Positions 1 to 11,869 of a DNA stretch of 64,000 nt are shown piece after piece; position 1 is the first letter of the stretch; every line of letters begins with the position of its first letter. The translations under genes were made by a program, and so were the position numbers. Source of the DNA: Sipunculus nudus (Eukaryota; Annelida; Sipuncula; Golfingiida; Sipunculidae); contig CM049316.1 of the NCBI GenBank assembly GCA_026874595.1, forward strand, positions 50,534,695-50,598,694. The letters run 5' to 3'. Below the pieces are notes generated by a model, which saw nothing but the letters and a program-made list of their open reading frames with translations, searched no databases and was not told the origin of the DNA.

Positions 1-1407
1 ACAATTTGTAAAAAATAATAAAAAAAAAAAATAGAGGTGGCGCACCCAGGCTGCAGAAACTGATGACACACTCCATGAACAAAATCAATGCAAACAATTA
101 TGGTGATCCCTGCATTCGTTGTTCAGATACTTCAGCTTTTATATCAAATTTTCCATTAATCTGAGCTGTACTTCAGAGCCCCATAGCTCAGAGGTTATGG
201 GTAACAGAGACCTAATTTCAAGTTTTTAAGGAGACTTTTCATGGGCCTCTCAGCATGTCAAGAGAGAAGATTCTAGGTCCAGTTGTTACGATTTGTGCCA
301 TGCTAACAGATGACAGCATCCTTAAAGGTCTCAAAAATAGAGGAAAAAATCGTAAAAAATTGAACGATACAGGTGGCGCCACCAGTCTGCTGGAACAGAT
401 GACACATCTCATGATGAATAGTTATGCCACAAATCATGACCATCATTCAAGTAGTTAATGAGATACTGAAGTTTTTGTATGAAATTTTTTACTTTTCTTG
501 GGGGTACTTTGGGGCTCTATAGCTCGAAGAATATGGGTAACAGAGACCTAATTTCTGGTTTCCATGGAGACTTTTCATAGGTCTCTCAGTGTGTCAAGAA
601 TGAAGATTCTAGGTCCAGTCTTTACGATTTGTGCCTTGTTAACAGATGTTTACATTTTGAAAGGTCTCAAAAATAGAGAAAAAAATTTGTAAAAAATTGA
701 ACGATACAGGTGGCGCCACCAGTCTGCAGGAAGTGATGGAACATCTCATGATCAATATGTATGACAAAAATCATGACCATCAGTCAAGTATTTAATGAGA
801 TATTGAAGTTTTTGTATGAAATTTTTGACTTTTCTGGGGGGTAGTTTGGGGCCCCATAGCTGGAAGGATATGGGTAACAGAGACCTAATTTCTGGTTTTC
901 ATGGAGACTTTTCATAGGTCTCTCAGTGTGTCGAGAATGAAGATTCTAAGTCCAGTCGTTACGATTTGTGCCTTGTTAACAGATGTTCACATTTTTAAAG
1001 GTCTCAAAAATAGAGAAAAAAATTCGTAAAAAATCGAAAAATACAGGTGGCGCCACCAGTCTTCAGGAACTGATGAAACCTCTCATGATCAATATGTATG
1101 CCAAAAATCATGACCTTCAGTCAAGGAGTTAATGAGATATTGAAGTTTTTGTATGAAATTTTGGACTTTTCTGGGGGGGGTACTTTGGGGCCCCATAGCT
1201 CGAAGGATATGGGTAACAGAGACCTAATTTCTGGTTTCCAAGGAGATTTTTCATGGACCTCCCAGGATGTCAAGTAAGAAGATTCCAGTTCAAGCAGGTA
1301 CGATTTGTGCCCTGTTAACGGACAGACGCCAGGACGGCCGGCCGGCCGGACAGACGACGGACAAAAGGTGATCCCTATAGCTCAGATGACTTTCAGTCAG
1401 CTGAGCT
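1..1407 (+). repeat. Tandem 337-bp monomers (family A) ending in an H1 3' terminus
   Basis: Four head-to-tail monomers with boundaries marked by the palindrome GGTGGCGCCACC at 372, 709 and 1046 (a degraded copy at about 36), giving a 336-337 bp period. The last monomer runs into a GGCC/GACG-rich stretch (1320-1365) and then the H1 terminal hairpin, with TAGCTCAG pairing with CTGAGCTA and ending at 1407. The 5' end of this element lies outside the window. No coding capacity is seen; the short open frames follow the repeat. Confidence 0.85.
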
Positions 1408-2445
1408 AAAAAAAATACACAATACTGACATCATTTCTGGCATGTGCATAGCGAATGTATAGAAAAATATGTATATTATATATAATCAAAGTCAGATCAG
1501 TGGTTTTGATATGAGGCAGTCTTAAAGTGTAACAATGGGTTTTTAATGGAAAAATGAAGTTTTTCATTGATATCTCGAAGGAATTAAGTCCTAGTGACCA
1601 AATTCTTGGCATGGTAGGGGATTTTGGAGAAATCCAACTGTATGCCAAATTTAAGGAACTTAGAGCTGAAGCTCGGGAGCTGATCTCTAGCAAACTGCAT
1701 AACACTAGCAATATGTGACATGGTGCTTGAAAACTTGAAAAAAAACTACAGTTTTTGATCAACTGGTTTCAAATTTTTGAAGTTAACAGTTGAAATGCTA
1801 ACAAAAACATGCTGTGAAAATTAAATCCACGGCAGTTACAGCAAAAAATCGTGCCATGGTCAAAGTTGGGCAAAATTTAAGGTACCAATTTTTTATTTTT
1901 GCTTATATTTTAAACAATTTAAAAGATTTTGATCTTATTTTGGGTATACAATTTAATTTTGATTAATAAAAGTAATATTACTGGAAAAAAAGTGCTAAGC
2001 TTTAACAAGTTTTGTGTTAAGTGATAAAATTTCTTTCCTGATTATTTACAAAATGCATTATGTTTGGGCCCATAACTTTTTTAAATTATATAATACAGAC
2101 CTAATTTCTGGCATGTACATTGGAATTATATAGAGGATTATTTATAGGAAATATGAGGAAAAACAGATGAGTGGTTTTGATATTAGACAGTCCTGAAGTG
2201 TGAAAATAGGTTTTTAATAAAAAATTGAGGTTTTTCCTTAATTTCTCAAAGGAATGAAGTGGCAAAGACCCAGTTTTCGGCTTGGTAGGAGATCTTGGGG
2301 ACATCTAACATTATGCTGAATTTTGGATTCCTAGGTCTTACGGTTTCAAAACGTGCCTCATCTACGGACGGACGGACGGACAGATGGACGGACGACGGAC
2401 AATGGATCACGACTATAGCTCAGATGACTTATAGTCAGCTGAGCT
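1408..2445 (+). mobile_element. H1 element, 3' portion
   Basis: This piece matches the 3' kilobase of the complete H1 copies at 48536-51125 and 57854-60472. It has two diverged cassettes, the second opening with GTTTGGGCCCATAACTT, then GACG tetranucleotides (2365-2400) and the terminal hairpin ending at 2445. No H1 5' terminus is present, so it is 5'-truncated or fused to the preceding unit. Confidence 0.75.
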
Positions 2446-3466
2446 AAAAACAGGTGGCACCACCAGTCTGCAGAAACTGATGAAACACCCCATGATCAAA
2501 ATCAATGCAAAGATTCATGGTGATCAATGCAATAGTTGATCAGTTACTTGAACTTTTGTATCAAATTTTCCATTATTCTGGGGGGTACTTCGGAGCCCCA
2601 TAGATCAGAGGTTATGGGTAACAGAGACCTAATTTCAGGTTTCCAAGGAGACTTTTTATGGGCCTCTCAGCATGTCAAGAGAGAAGATTCTAGGTCCAGT
2701 CGTTACGATTTGTGCCCTGTTAACAGATGACTGCATCTTCAGAGGTCTCAAAAATAGAGAAAAAAATTCGTAAAAATTGAAAAAATACAGGTGGCGCCAC
2801 CAGTCTGCAGAACTGATGAAACACTCCATGATCAATATCCATGCAAAAAATCATGACCATCAGTAATGTAGTTAATGAGATATTGAAGTTTTTGAATGAA
2901 ATTTTTGACTATTCTGGGGGGTACTTCGGGGCCCCATAGCTCGAAGGATATGGGTAACAGAGACCTAATTTCTGGTTTCCATGGACATTTTTTCATTGAC
3001 CTCTCAATGTCTCAAGAATGAAGATTCTAGGTCCAGTCTTTACAATTTGTGCCTTGTTAACAGATGTTCACATTTTTAAAGGTCTCAAAAATAGAGAAAA
3101 AAATTCGTAAAAAATCGAAAAATACAGGTGGCGCCACCAGTGTGCAGGAACTGATGGAACATCTCATGATCAATATGTATGCAAAAAATCATGACCATCA
3201 GTGATGTAGTCAATGAGATATTGATGTTTTTTTATGAAATTTTTTACTTTTCTGGGGGGTACTTTGGGGCCCCATAGCTCGAAGGATATGGGTAACAGAG
3301 ACCTAATTTATGGTTTCCAAGGAGATTTTTCATGGACCTCTCAGAATGCCAAGTTACAAGGTTCTAGGTCCAGCGGTTACGATTTGTGCCTGGTTAACGG
3401 ATGGACAGACGGACGACGGACAAAGAGTGATCGCTATAGCTCAGATGACTTTCAGTCAGCTGAGCT
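2446..3466 (+). repeat. Family A tandem monomers with H1 3' terminus
   Basis: Three monomers of the 337-bp family start at the GGTGGC palindromes at 2453, 2790 and 3127. The array ends in a short GACGGACG run and the H1 hairpin (gagct ends at 3466). It is the same design as 1-1407. Confidence 0.8.
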
Positions 3467-3691
3467 AATAAAAAATTGAGGTTTTTCCTTAATTTCTAAA
3501 AGTTAGAAGTTGCAAAGTACCAGTTTTCAGCTTGGTAAGAGATCTTGGGGACATCTAACATTATGCCAAATTTTGGATTCCTAGGTCTTACGGTTTCAAA
3601 ACGTGCCACATCTACGGACAGACGGACAGAAGGATGGACGATGGACAATGGACCATGACTATAGCTCAGATGACTTATAGTCAGCTGAGCT
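3467..3691 (+). mobile_element. Short H1 3' fragment
   Basis: About 225 bp equivalent to the last part of the H1 cassette, with a GACGGACAG run and the terminal hairpin ending at 3691. It abuts the previous H1 end directly. Confidence 0.7.
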
Positions 3692-3984
3692 AAAAACTCA
3701 ATTAATAGCATGTTTTCATGAAAATCTACTCCAAGCTCGGAAAGCTGATGGGAGTTGGATGGATATCCTTTAATCAGACACACAAAGAAACTCCTTTTTA
3801 GAAAAAAGATAAACAAAGGAGTTCACCAAGTTTTATTTTTTATCAGCATATGTCTACATCTGAGCTGTAGTGTCTGTATAACAAAGTATCTTCTTCGTAA
3901 TATCTTTCTGCCTCACAAGCTACCTCTGCTGCATAACAAGCATGGAACAATGTATGAGAGTTCTGGAGTAGTATAACCTGCTTT
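3692..3984 (-). other. 3' flank of the TP53RK exon with a candidate poly(A) signal
   Basis: Non-repetitive sequence between an H1 end and the TP53RK stop codon. Read on the minus strand it follows the stop, and it contains AATAAA (plus-strand TTTATT at 3832-3837) about 150 bases downstream, a plausible polyadenylation signal. A 73-residue plus-strand frame here has no recognisable domain. Confidence 0.5.
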
Positions 3985-4472
3985 TCAGCCTACCATTGTC
4001 CTCTTTCGTCCTCTCAACCGTACCTCATCAAGCTTCTTTATCACCTCTGCTGCCCCTACTCCTGAACTATTTATATAACTTTCAAGTATTTTCTCAAACA
4101 GAACTTCTGTATTAGGGTGTGTGCTAAGAAACGCCCTCTCTAATACATACAGGTCAACTCCTTTACTTTCTGCTAGAGTCTCTGTGAATCCCAGTCCAAA
4201 GTCGATCATTGTGAGTTTTATTTTGTCATCACATTTCTGTAGTAACATATTTGAAGTTGTTAGGTCCCCATGGATAATGTTCATTTTGTGCATCTGAGCC
4301 AATGTATTACCAATATTTTTGGCCAGGGGATATAGCTTTTCCAGATTACCCTCACCACTCGCGCTCTGAACCTTTATGATATGGTCATGAACAGTCTCAG
4401 ATTCTTCAATATACTCCATATAAATTTTGCTTTCCTCCAAATCAACAAAATAAACTGCTGGTGTCCAGATCC
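3985..4472 (-). CDS. TP53RK: TP53-regulating kinase (Bud32/PRPK), 3' exon
   Basis: The exon encodes the C-terminal ~161 residues of the atypical small kinase of the KEOPS/EKC complex, which supports t6A modification of tRNAs that read ANN codons; in animals it is also known as PRPK. Visible hallmarks are the opening TPAVYFVD strand, the catalytic loop HGDLTTSNMLL (about exon residues 67-77), the metal-binding IDFGLGF (about 89-95), the Bud32 signature STHPNTE, and the basic tail RLRGRKRTMVG before the TGA at 3985-3987. The open frame extends 5' to an ATG at 4533, but those ~21 hydrophobic residues are intron and H1 repeat. A good acceptor (pyrimidine-rich tract then TTTCAG) ends at 4473, and vertebrate TP53RK splits at the equivalent point. 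The first exon (nucleotide-binding lobe and catalytic lysine) is not found upstream in this window, so the gene is partial here. The catalytic motifs look intact. Confidence 0.9.
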
Positions 4473-4520
4473 CTGAAATGAAAACAAAAAATATGATAGT
4501 CAGATTGTAGTATATAAAAA
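4473..4520 (-). other. Intron end and splice acceptor of TP53RK
   Basis: On the minus strand the sequence before 4472 is T-rich and ends TTTTCATTTCAG, a strong acceptor. An H1 element begins 48 bases away at 4521, so the intron side is repeat-filled almost to the splice site. Confidence 0.75.
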
Positions 4521-4746
4521 ACAAGGGACCCATAGGTCACGGCGCTCAGCTTAAGTTTGAAATTTTTGCAAATGCAAAATATTCTATTTAAATGTTTTTC
4601 ATTTATATAAGCATATGAGAAGCTAAGAGGAAGAGGCCATCCTACTTAGTGAAAGTAAAGTTCTAAATATATGATTGCAAACTAATACTCTGACAAGACT
4701 GCCATGAAGAAAAACAGTAAAAGTTTTGAGATACTGTGATGCATAT

Positions 4747-5353
4747 TGTAGAGGTCCCCCGATAAGTCAGGATGCAGCCGATAAATATAAAACGTTTATT
4801 TGTAGAATATAACTTGATACAGGCATAAACATCGATGGTATTTGATAATAATAAGTTGACAAGTATGAGCCGGACTTCCGAACGGCTCTCAGTCTGACCT
4901 TCAACTGACTCGGCCTCGGCTCTCTACCAGCCGGCCGCTACCCTGATTGCAATTAGCAACTGAGAAGGCATCAGTACCTTGATAATTAGAGGAGGCGTGG
5001 ACGTAACTAAAGGTATAGGAAGTAATCTTAATTAGAGTGTTGTGTCACCTCAAGCTGAGTGAACAGATTGTGGATGACACGTAACTAGAAGTATTGTTAT
5101 GTAAACTGCATGGGGTCTATGTCTATATACAATGTACGTTTCAATGTCCCATTAGTGTCAGCATTTAAGTATGCCCCAATGATGTAATATACCTTATACA
5201 ATGTGTTTGAATAACTACTGGTCCTGACATTATGAATTACAACTAAATACTACACTAAAATATAACATTAAACTATATAGAATACATGCAAAATATTACA
5301 CTAAAATATAACATTAAAATATATAGAATACCTATAAGAGTTGATACTCTACA
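4747..5353. mobile_element. Putative solo LTR (607 bp) inside H1
   Basis: The related H1 copy at about 12702-12716 reads GATGCATATGAAAAATTTAC without interruption. Here the same sequence is split by 607 bp beginning TGTAGAGG and ending CTCTACA (7-bp inverted termini), with ATAT on both sides (4743-4746 and 5354-5357). TG...CA ends, a short target duplication and lack of coding fit a solo LTR. A small inverted-repeat DNA element is the alternative. The interior is locally GC-rich (4860-4935) and has several TATA-like stretches. Confidence 0.65.
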
Positions 5354-7649
5354 ATATGAAAAATTTACAGATAGACAGGCCAGTGGACAGAATGGACTAA
5401 TACCTTTATTTCACTTTCAAGGGAATAATACATTTAAGTTTATATATAAGCCTATTATTTAAGCATATCCATTTTTTCCATTAAAATAGTTTTTATCTGA
5501 TTAATTTTTTTTATTTACAAGTTTTATAAATTTGTATTAAAAAACACTGAAAATATAAGTTAAAATATTAGAATTCTAAGTTGCAATCATTATATATCCA
5601 GAGTGTAGCTAATATTGGGTCATATTATGCATACACATATATTTTTATTATTTTTATATCACAAATGTTTAAACTGAATTGAAGAAAATAATGCCACAAC
5701 ATGGCATCTACAAGATTATTCCTTGAATCACTATTAAAAAGTTTTGCACATTGGAGTTTTCAGTACATGCTTAATCTTATTCACCGAAATAAAATATAAG
5801 ATTCAGTAAATTTGGTAAAATAACATCTTTTCAAATAAAGTATACACACTGTTGGTTGAATGAGGGACAAACAATACCATTATGCTAATTACAATCTCAG
5901 CTATAATTTATTACTGGAATTAATAGTCAATTTCACACCTGGTGAAGTTTTTACTCTTCTCAAGTAAGGAATTACTTATCTGATGAAAATCCACACTTTC
6001 ATAGCAATACACCACTTTGTGGACACAATTAAATGTGCACCTTAATCATTGTAACCCTCCTGGTGGTAGATACAAAATCTAAAATGTAGCATTGCATAGC
6101 CAAGAATAAAATGAAATACAGAAAATTATAACATTCATCTAGTTAATGCATCATCTAGGGGGGGGGGGTGCAGAGCAGAGGGGAAGCCTGCTAGTAGTGG
6201 CCAAGCTGAGCCAAGGCAAGCTACCTGGGGTGGGTTACATAATGCAAGTGAAGGCTGTACTACTAGGTGGGCTAGATGTAAACAACACTTGACATGGTGT
6301 ATAAAAACTTGAATAAAGGCTACTCTTTTCAATCAATTCCTTTGAAATTTCAGATTTTAAAAGATTAAATCCTTATGTATATATGCTGTGAAAATTAAAT
6401 CAACAGTGCTTACAGAGAAAAAACGTGCCATTGCCAAAGTCGGACAAAATTTAAGGTATTGATTTTTTATTTATGCTAATAACTTGAAAAATTTGCAAAG
6501 TTCAGATCTAATTTTGGGTAAACAATTGAATCTTGATTAAATAATGTTATATTCCTGAAAAAAAAGACTCCAGCTTCAGCAATTATCATCTTAGGTGAGT
6601 AAAAATATTTCTTGATTTTTTAAAAAGTGCATTATGTTTGGGCCCATAACTTAAAAAAATTACGCAATACTGACATCATTTCTGGCACGTGCATAGCGAA
6701 TTTATAGAAAAATATGTATATTATATATGATCAAAGTCAGATCAGTGATTTTGATATTAGGCAGTCTTAAAATGCAACAATGGGTTTTTTATGGAAAAAT
6801 AAAGTTTTTCATTAATATCTCGAAGGAATTAAGTCCTAGTGACCAAATTCTTGGCATGGTAGGGGATTTTAGAGACATCTAACTGTATGCCAACGTTAAG
6901 GAACTTAGAGCTGAAGCAGGGGAGCCAAGCTCTAGCAAACTGCGTAACACAAGCTTGATGTAAACAATATGTGACATGGTGCTTGAAAACTTGAATAAAA
7001 TCTACAGTTTCTGATCAACTGGTTTCAAATTTTTTCTGTTAACAGTTGAAATGGTAACAAAAACATGCTCTGAAAATTAAATCCACAGCAGTTACAGGAA
7101 AAAAACGTGCCATGGTCAAAGTTAGGCAAAATTTAAGGTACCAATTTTTTATTTTTGCTAATATTTTTAAAAAATTTTAAAAAATTGATCTTATTTTGGG
7201 TATACAATTTAATTTTGATTAATAAAAGTAATATTATTGGAAAAAAGTGCTTAGCTTTAACAAATTTTGTGTTAAGTGATTAAATTTCTTTCCTGATTAT
7301 TTACAAAATGCATTATGTTTGGGCCCATAACTTTTTTAAATTATATAATACAAACCTTATTTCTGGCATGTACATAGAAACTATATAAAGGATTATTTAT
7401 GGTGAATATGAGGAAAAATAGATGAGTGGTTTTGATATTAGGCAGTCCTGAATTGTGAAAATAGGTTTTTAATAAACAAGGCCTACAGGCCTAATGCGAA
7501 CCTGTGCATTGAGAAATAAACCATGTATAATGCTTAAAAGCTGGACCATTACTTTTCATGTATATGAACAATGCAAGTACTAAACATTTTGAATAAGAAA
7601 CAATTACACAAACATCACTGCTGAAATTCTGGCTTGGGTGCACACAACA

Positions 7650-7965
7650 CAAAAACGATTGTAGCTGGCACCACCAGTCTTGTATACTTCGAAGCTATCA
7701 GAGATATACACATATGCCAATTTTCAGACTGATATATCAATCCCCTCCTGAGAAATAAGCAGGGACACACATTGTGCAAAAATTATTGTAGGTAGCACCA
7801 CCAGTCTTGTTTACGACAAAGCTATTCGATATGTATAAATATGCCCAATTTCAGGCTGATATATCAAGTTCCTCTGTAGAAATAAGCAGGCACATACACT
7901 GTGCAAAAGTCAATGTAACTGGCACCACCTGTCTTGTAAATGAGTATACCATCAAAGACGCATAG
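7650..7965 (+). repeat. Family D ~130-bp tandem units in H2
   Basis: Units opening with a TGTAGCTGGCACCACCAGTC-like motif recur near 7663, 7791 and 7918. The first part is a degenerate version of the GGTGGCGCCACC palindrome. Homologous units occur at about 29320-29640. Confidence 0.7.
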
Positions 7966-8084
7966 ACAGGTAAAAAAATCAGTCCAATACATCAAACTTC
8001 CCCAGAGTTTGATGCACTGGGCTGAAAAGGGTTAGGTGAGTAAGGCAGTTGCCCCCGAGTGACCTGTGACAAATTGCTGCCTCA

Positions 8085-8335
8085 AGCTACTGCACTGAGT
8101 GAACTCTTGACCTGCACCTGGCTAGACTGAGTGAACTTTTGACCTGTACCTGGCTGCACTGAGTGAACTCTTGACCTGTTGCATAATCTGACACAGTTGG
8201 CAGTCTGCCAAAGCTATAAATAGATTCAGGCTGAACTTTGGTGCCAAATATGATGCAGTGAGCAGTCTACCAAAGCTATAAATAGAATGCAGCTACTGCA
8301 CTGAGTGAACTCTTGACCTATACCTGGCTGCTCTT
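8085..8335 (+). repeat. Minisatellite with repeated GCTATAAATAGA motif
   Basis: Short units built from CTGAGTGAACTCTTGACCTG and CAGTCTGCCAAAGCTATAAA alternate here. The same units recur at 29760-30260 and 41480-42010. Each CAGTCTGCCA unit carries a TATAAATAG string that looks like a TATA box, but nothing else suggests a promoter. Confidence 0.7.
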
Positions 8336-9650
8336 CTTCCAATCCTGGCACTGTGCCAAAACTATTTATAGAGCTGACATCTTCTTGGCTAATGGCCTAC
8401 ATCAAGGCACTGGCAATCTGCCAATGGTAAACCAAGTGCTGCCATCTGAACACAAAAGTGGTCCCTACTTGAAATAACTTTGAAACTTATTTTCCCAATA
8501 CAAAATGCTTTTCAGCTGATTTAAAAAAAAAAGAAATCAGGAAAATATGTAAAATTATTACTAATGCATGCTGAATGCAAAATTAAAATACAGATATATC
8601 TCACTGATGGCAAATTCTTGAATTAAGTAGAGTAGGGATACCAATAATTTATAATCCACATACAGTTGTCTTAATTTGGCCCAGTGGTTTTTGAGAAGAA
8701 GATCTTTGTAGCCACTGAGCTAAAATGGGCTGTTATGGCATATGACTAAATTCAGCTTCCCATAACTAAGTCAAAAGTCACTGAAATGAGACCATTTGAA
8801 CAAACTTCAGAAAGCACTACCCTAGGATCATTTCTGTGCGATATTAAACATTTTGGCCAAATGGTTTTAGAGAAGAAGTTTTTTGTAGCCCTCAGTGTGA
8901 TACAGGCACTGATGACCCTGTATACAAGGCCGATGCAGGTGGCGCCACCAATACCTCAATTTCAGATATGACTTAAGTGACCAACAGTGGCATAAAATTT
9001 GGTGATGATAGCTACAGCCGTTTATGAGATTTAAATTTTAATATGCTTTTTTGCACAGTTAACAAAGTTCAACCTCCTGTATCTCGGCCGAAAATCTCCG
9101 AACTGCAACCATTTGAACAAAATTGAGAAAGATTGTTCCAGGGATCATTTCTGTGAATTATTGGACAATTTGGCTGGACATTTTCGGAGAAGAAGATTTA
9201 TAAACTTTTTTAGCTTTTTCCCTATAAAATCTAAGAAAATGCAGTTAGAAAAAAAATAAACAAAATCCGATATAGTTTTTTGGATGACTGATTATTTGCA
9301 AAAAATTAGGTGATGCTAACTCTTGCCGTTTTTGAGATAGCTATGGTTAACATACAGACGACGCACGACGCACAACGCATGACAGACGACGCACGACGGA
9401 CGACGCCGCACCATCGCATAAGCTCACAGGTTCGCTAAATATTGAGGGTTGTCCTTAATTTCTCAAAGGAACGAAGTTGCAAAGACCCAGTTTTCGGCTT
9501 GGTAGGAGATCTTGGGGACATCTAACATTATGCCAAATTTTGGATTCCTAGGTCTTACGGTTTCAAAACGTGCCACATCTACGGACGGACGGACGGACGA
9601 TGGACAATGGATCACGACTATAGCTCAGATGACTTATAGTCAGCTGAGCT

Positions 9651-9876
9651 AAAAATATGTACAATATTTGACAACTGGCCATCAACTGTGGATATTATAT
9701 TAAAATTTTTCACAGCTGTGATTTTTTTTTTAAGAACTGATCAATACAATTGTGTTTTCATTTTGATAGATGAACGGTATATATATTGTCCATCTAAACC
9801 ATGTTTCTATTTATTGATGTACCAACATATGATTTTTGAACTAATATATCTCATTAGTTATAACAGTTGGGTATAA
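9651..9876. other. Short non-repetitive stretch between two H1 elements
   Basis: These 226 bp show no match to the other repeats in the window and no supported exon. They are probably remaining host intron or intergenic DNA. Confidence 0.4.
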
Positions 9877-10170
9877 ACAAGGGACCCATGGGCCATGGTG
9901 TTCAGTGAAGTTGACCTTGAAGGTAAAAATCTACAATAATATGATATAGAGATAAAGTCTGAGAGGAAGAGATAATATAGGCCACGGTTGGTTGATATAA
10001 TAGAAGAAATTGTTGCAAATAATATTTTGTGATCTGACCATGTGTTTCCTAACACTGAAACTGAAGCACGTGAGCAGTTTGTGGACATAATATCTATACT
10101 ATTACTGGGATCATTGGTTGGCCTTTTGATAAGTGTTGACAGTTCAGCAGTTAACACATTTTTTCAACTA
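9877..10170 (+). mobile_element. H1 5' fragment (subtype with TTGACCTTGAAGG)
   Basis: It begins ACAAGGGACCCATGGGCCAT and continues with a segment that recurs at 25300-25600 and 37380-37690. It stops within the 5' third, with no H1 3' hairpin following before the next element. Confidence 0.65.
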
Positions 10171-10385
10171 GATATTTCTTGGCACCGCAGGTGCCATAGT
10201 ATCCCCAGACAATTAACCGCCCCCCCCCCTTTAAGAATAGGCCACCCATCTTCAGCAGCATATACTGACACTTGGCAAGTGAATATGGTTTCTTCAATCT
10301 ATCAACCTGAGAAACAATATTTTCCCCAAAAATGGGGTCAATACTGTGAATCACTCTTGAGAAAAGGGGATTAATTTATACTATA
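10171..10385. other. Non-repetitive stretch with an inverted motif
   Basis: Not seen elsewhere in the window. It holds GGCACCGCAGGTGCC (a short hairpin, 10182-10196) and a C-run at 10210-10219. Overlapping short frames on both strands cross it, and none is recognisable. Confidence 0.35.
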
Positions 10386-11205
10386 ACAAGTGACCCATGG
10401 GTCATGATGCTCAGCCGACTGACATGTTGACAATATGTCCTTGCACAGACAACTAATTAAGATAATGTCCAGCCTTTCCTGAGAAATGGCAATTTGTGTG
10501 TATTTTGCATTATTTCTGGGGTGCTCAAACATACCCCAAAACAGTGACCAAATTTTAGTTTCTGGGGAGAACTTTTGAGGAACTCTCAGGATGTCAAGTT
10601 AGAAATTTATGGGCCAAATGGTTATGATTTGTGCCCTACTTTGGTATCAAATTTTCAAACATTCTGACGGGTGCTTATAAGCCCCATAGCTCAGAAAATA
10701 TGGGTAACAGAGACCTAATTTCACGTTTCCAAGGAGACTTCTCATGGACCTCCCTGGACTTAAAGTAAGAAGATTCCAGGTCCAATGGTTATGATTTGGG
10801 CCCAGCTTCGGCTAAAAAACAGATGACCATCTCTTTAATGGTCTCAAAAATGGAGAAAAAAATGTAAAAAATATAAAAAAAATACAGGTGGCGCCACCAG
10901 TCTGCAGAAACTGATGAAATACTCCATGATCAATATCCATGCAAAGAATGATGGTGATCAATACATTAGTCGTTCAGACACCTGAGCTTTTGCATCAAAC
11001 TTTTCATTATTCTGGGGGGTATGTCGGAACCCCATAGGTTAAAGAATATGGGTAACAGAGACCTAATTTCAGGTTTCCATGGAGACTTTTCATGGACCTC
11101 TCACGATGTACATTAAGAAGATTCTAGGTCCAGCGGTTAAGATTTGTGCCCTGTTAATAGATGACCACATCTTTAAAAGTCTCAAAAATAGAGAAAAAAA
11201 TCGTA
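10386..11205 (+). mobile_element. H1-type element with family A monomers
   Basis: It begins ACAAGTGACCCATGGGTCAT with a decayed subterminal motif (GCTCAGCCG) and runs into family A monomers, with a perfect GGTGGCGCCACC at 10887. It is interrupted at 11206 by an H2 5' end. It shows that 337-bp monomers can lie downstream of an H1 start, linking the two. Confidence 0.65.
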
Positions 11206-11379
11206 ACAAGGCCTACAGGCCTAATGCGAACCTGTGCATTGGGAAATACACCAGGTATAATGCTTCAATGCTGGACCATGACTTCTCATGTATATGAACA
11301 ATGCAGGTACTAAACATTTTAAATAAGAAACGATTACACAAACATCACTGCTGAAATTCTGGCATGGGTGCACACAACA
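11206..11379 (+). mobile_element. H2 5' fragment
   Basis: About 174 bp matching the first part of the complete H2 at 7476: the same ACAAGGCCTACAGGCC start, GCGAACCTGTG, and following sequence. It is cut off where a decayed H1-like start (ctagggacccatggg) begins. Confidence 0.7.
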
Positions 11380-11869
11380 CAACTAGGGACCCATGGGTCT
11401 CAACGCTCAGTTGAATTTGTCTATAAGGATATTTTGAAAGAAATTTTTCAGAATGACAGTCCTGTGACCTTAACCCATGACCTTGTAACCAAAAAATCTA
11501 AGAACTTAATATCCTTGAACTTGCAGCATTAGGATTATTGTAACAATCTTTTAAAAAGTGACCTCTGACCAGATAACCTCAAATTCTACAGGTTTCCTCA
11601 CTTTGGGCAAGTAAGCCATGTGTGAATGTTGGAAAGTTCAGGATGAAAAGTTTGATTTACAGTGCATCCACAATCTTTTTAAAGATGTGGCTTCTGTGAC
11701 CTTCAACTTAGATCGCTGGACCCTGAAAATCAAAATGAATTTACATATGTGGTTGGTCATTATTAAATCAAGTTTGAAGCCAGTCTGTCTATCCAAAGCA
11801 GAATTATGATCCATAAACTAATTTGTGAATGGATGGGCCCTGTGACCTTGACCTTTGACCTATGACCCA
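11380..11869 (+). repeat. Decayed H1 start plus a repeat rich in TGACCTTGACCTTTGACC
   Basis: It opens with AACTAGGGACCCATGGGTCT and GCTCAGTTG, then carries phrases such as GTGACCTTGACCTTTGACC (11842-11860) that recur at 28630-28660. It looks like another tandem-core type within an H1-like element. A 63-residue frame here is not convincing. Confidence 0.5.

Larger units (their letters stand above)
7476..9439 (+). mobile_element. Complete H2 element nested in H1
   Basis: It starts ACAAGGCCTACAGGCC, followed by GCGAACCTGTG, and ends CACAGGTTCGCTAAA. GCGAACCTGTG and CACAGGTTCGC are a perfect 11-bp inverted pair. The host H1 sequence (tttttaataaa, then attgagg) resumes at both edges, so the boundaries are known to within the A-run. 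Inside are ~128-bp tandem units (family D, about 7650-7960), a short minisatellite (8090-8330), a family B unit with GGTGGCGCCACC at 8938, and a GACGCACGACGG-rich run (9355-9405). No protein-coding potential is seen. Confidence 0.8.
4521..9650 (+). mobile_element. H1 element carrying two nested insertions
   Basis: It starts with ACAAGGGACCCATAGGTCAC and the subterminal GCTCAG motif inside the TP53RK intron, and ends with the H1 hairpin (9617-9650) after a GACG run. Removing a TG...CA element (4747-5353) and an H2 element (7476-9439) restores alignment with the H1 copies at 12476 and 50700-51125. A poly-G run lies at 6158-6168. No coding capacity is seen. Confidence 0.75.

Noticed and set aside
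1380-1407. tRNA-like A-box (TAGCTCAGATGA) in the H1 hairpin
   Set aside because: The similarity is limited to a few bases, there is no B-box at the right distance and no cloverleaf; the hairpin is explained as the H1 terminus.
1406-1762. 118-residue minus-strand frame, with similar frames at 50102-50443 and 59406-59630
   Set aside because: It recurs because the H1 cassette recurs; frames differ in length and ends between copies, and no domain is recognisable.
2101-2304. 67-residue minus-strand frame repeated at 38920, 50781 and 60120
   Set aside because: Same length by repeat descent, but it lies in H1 non-coding cassettes, lacks any known motif and has changes without a coding pattern.
10151-10354. 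67-residue minus-strand frame with a plausible-looking N-terminus
   Set aside because: It crosses an H1 fragment boundary and a C-run, and overlaps another frame on the opposite strand; no domain seen.
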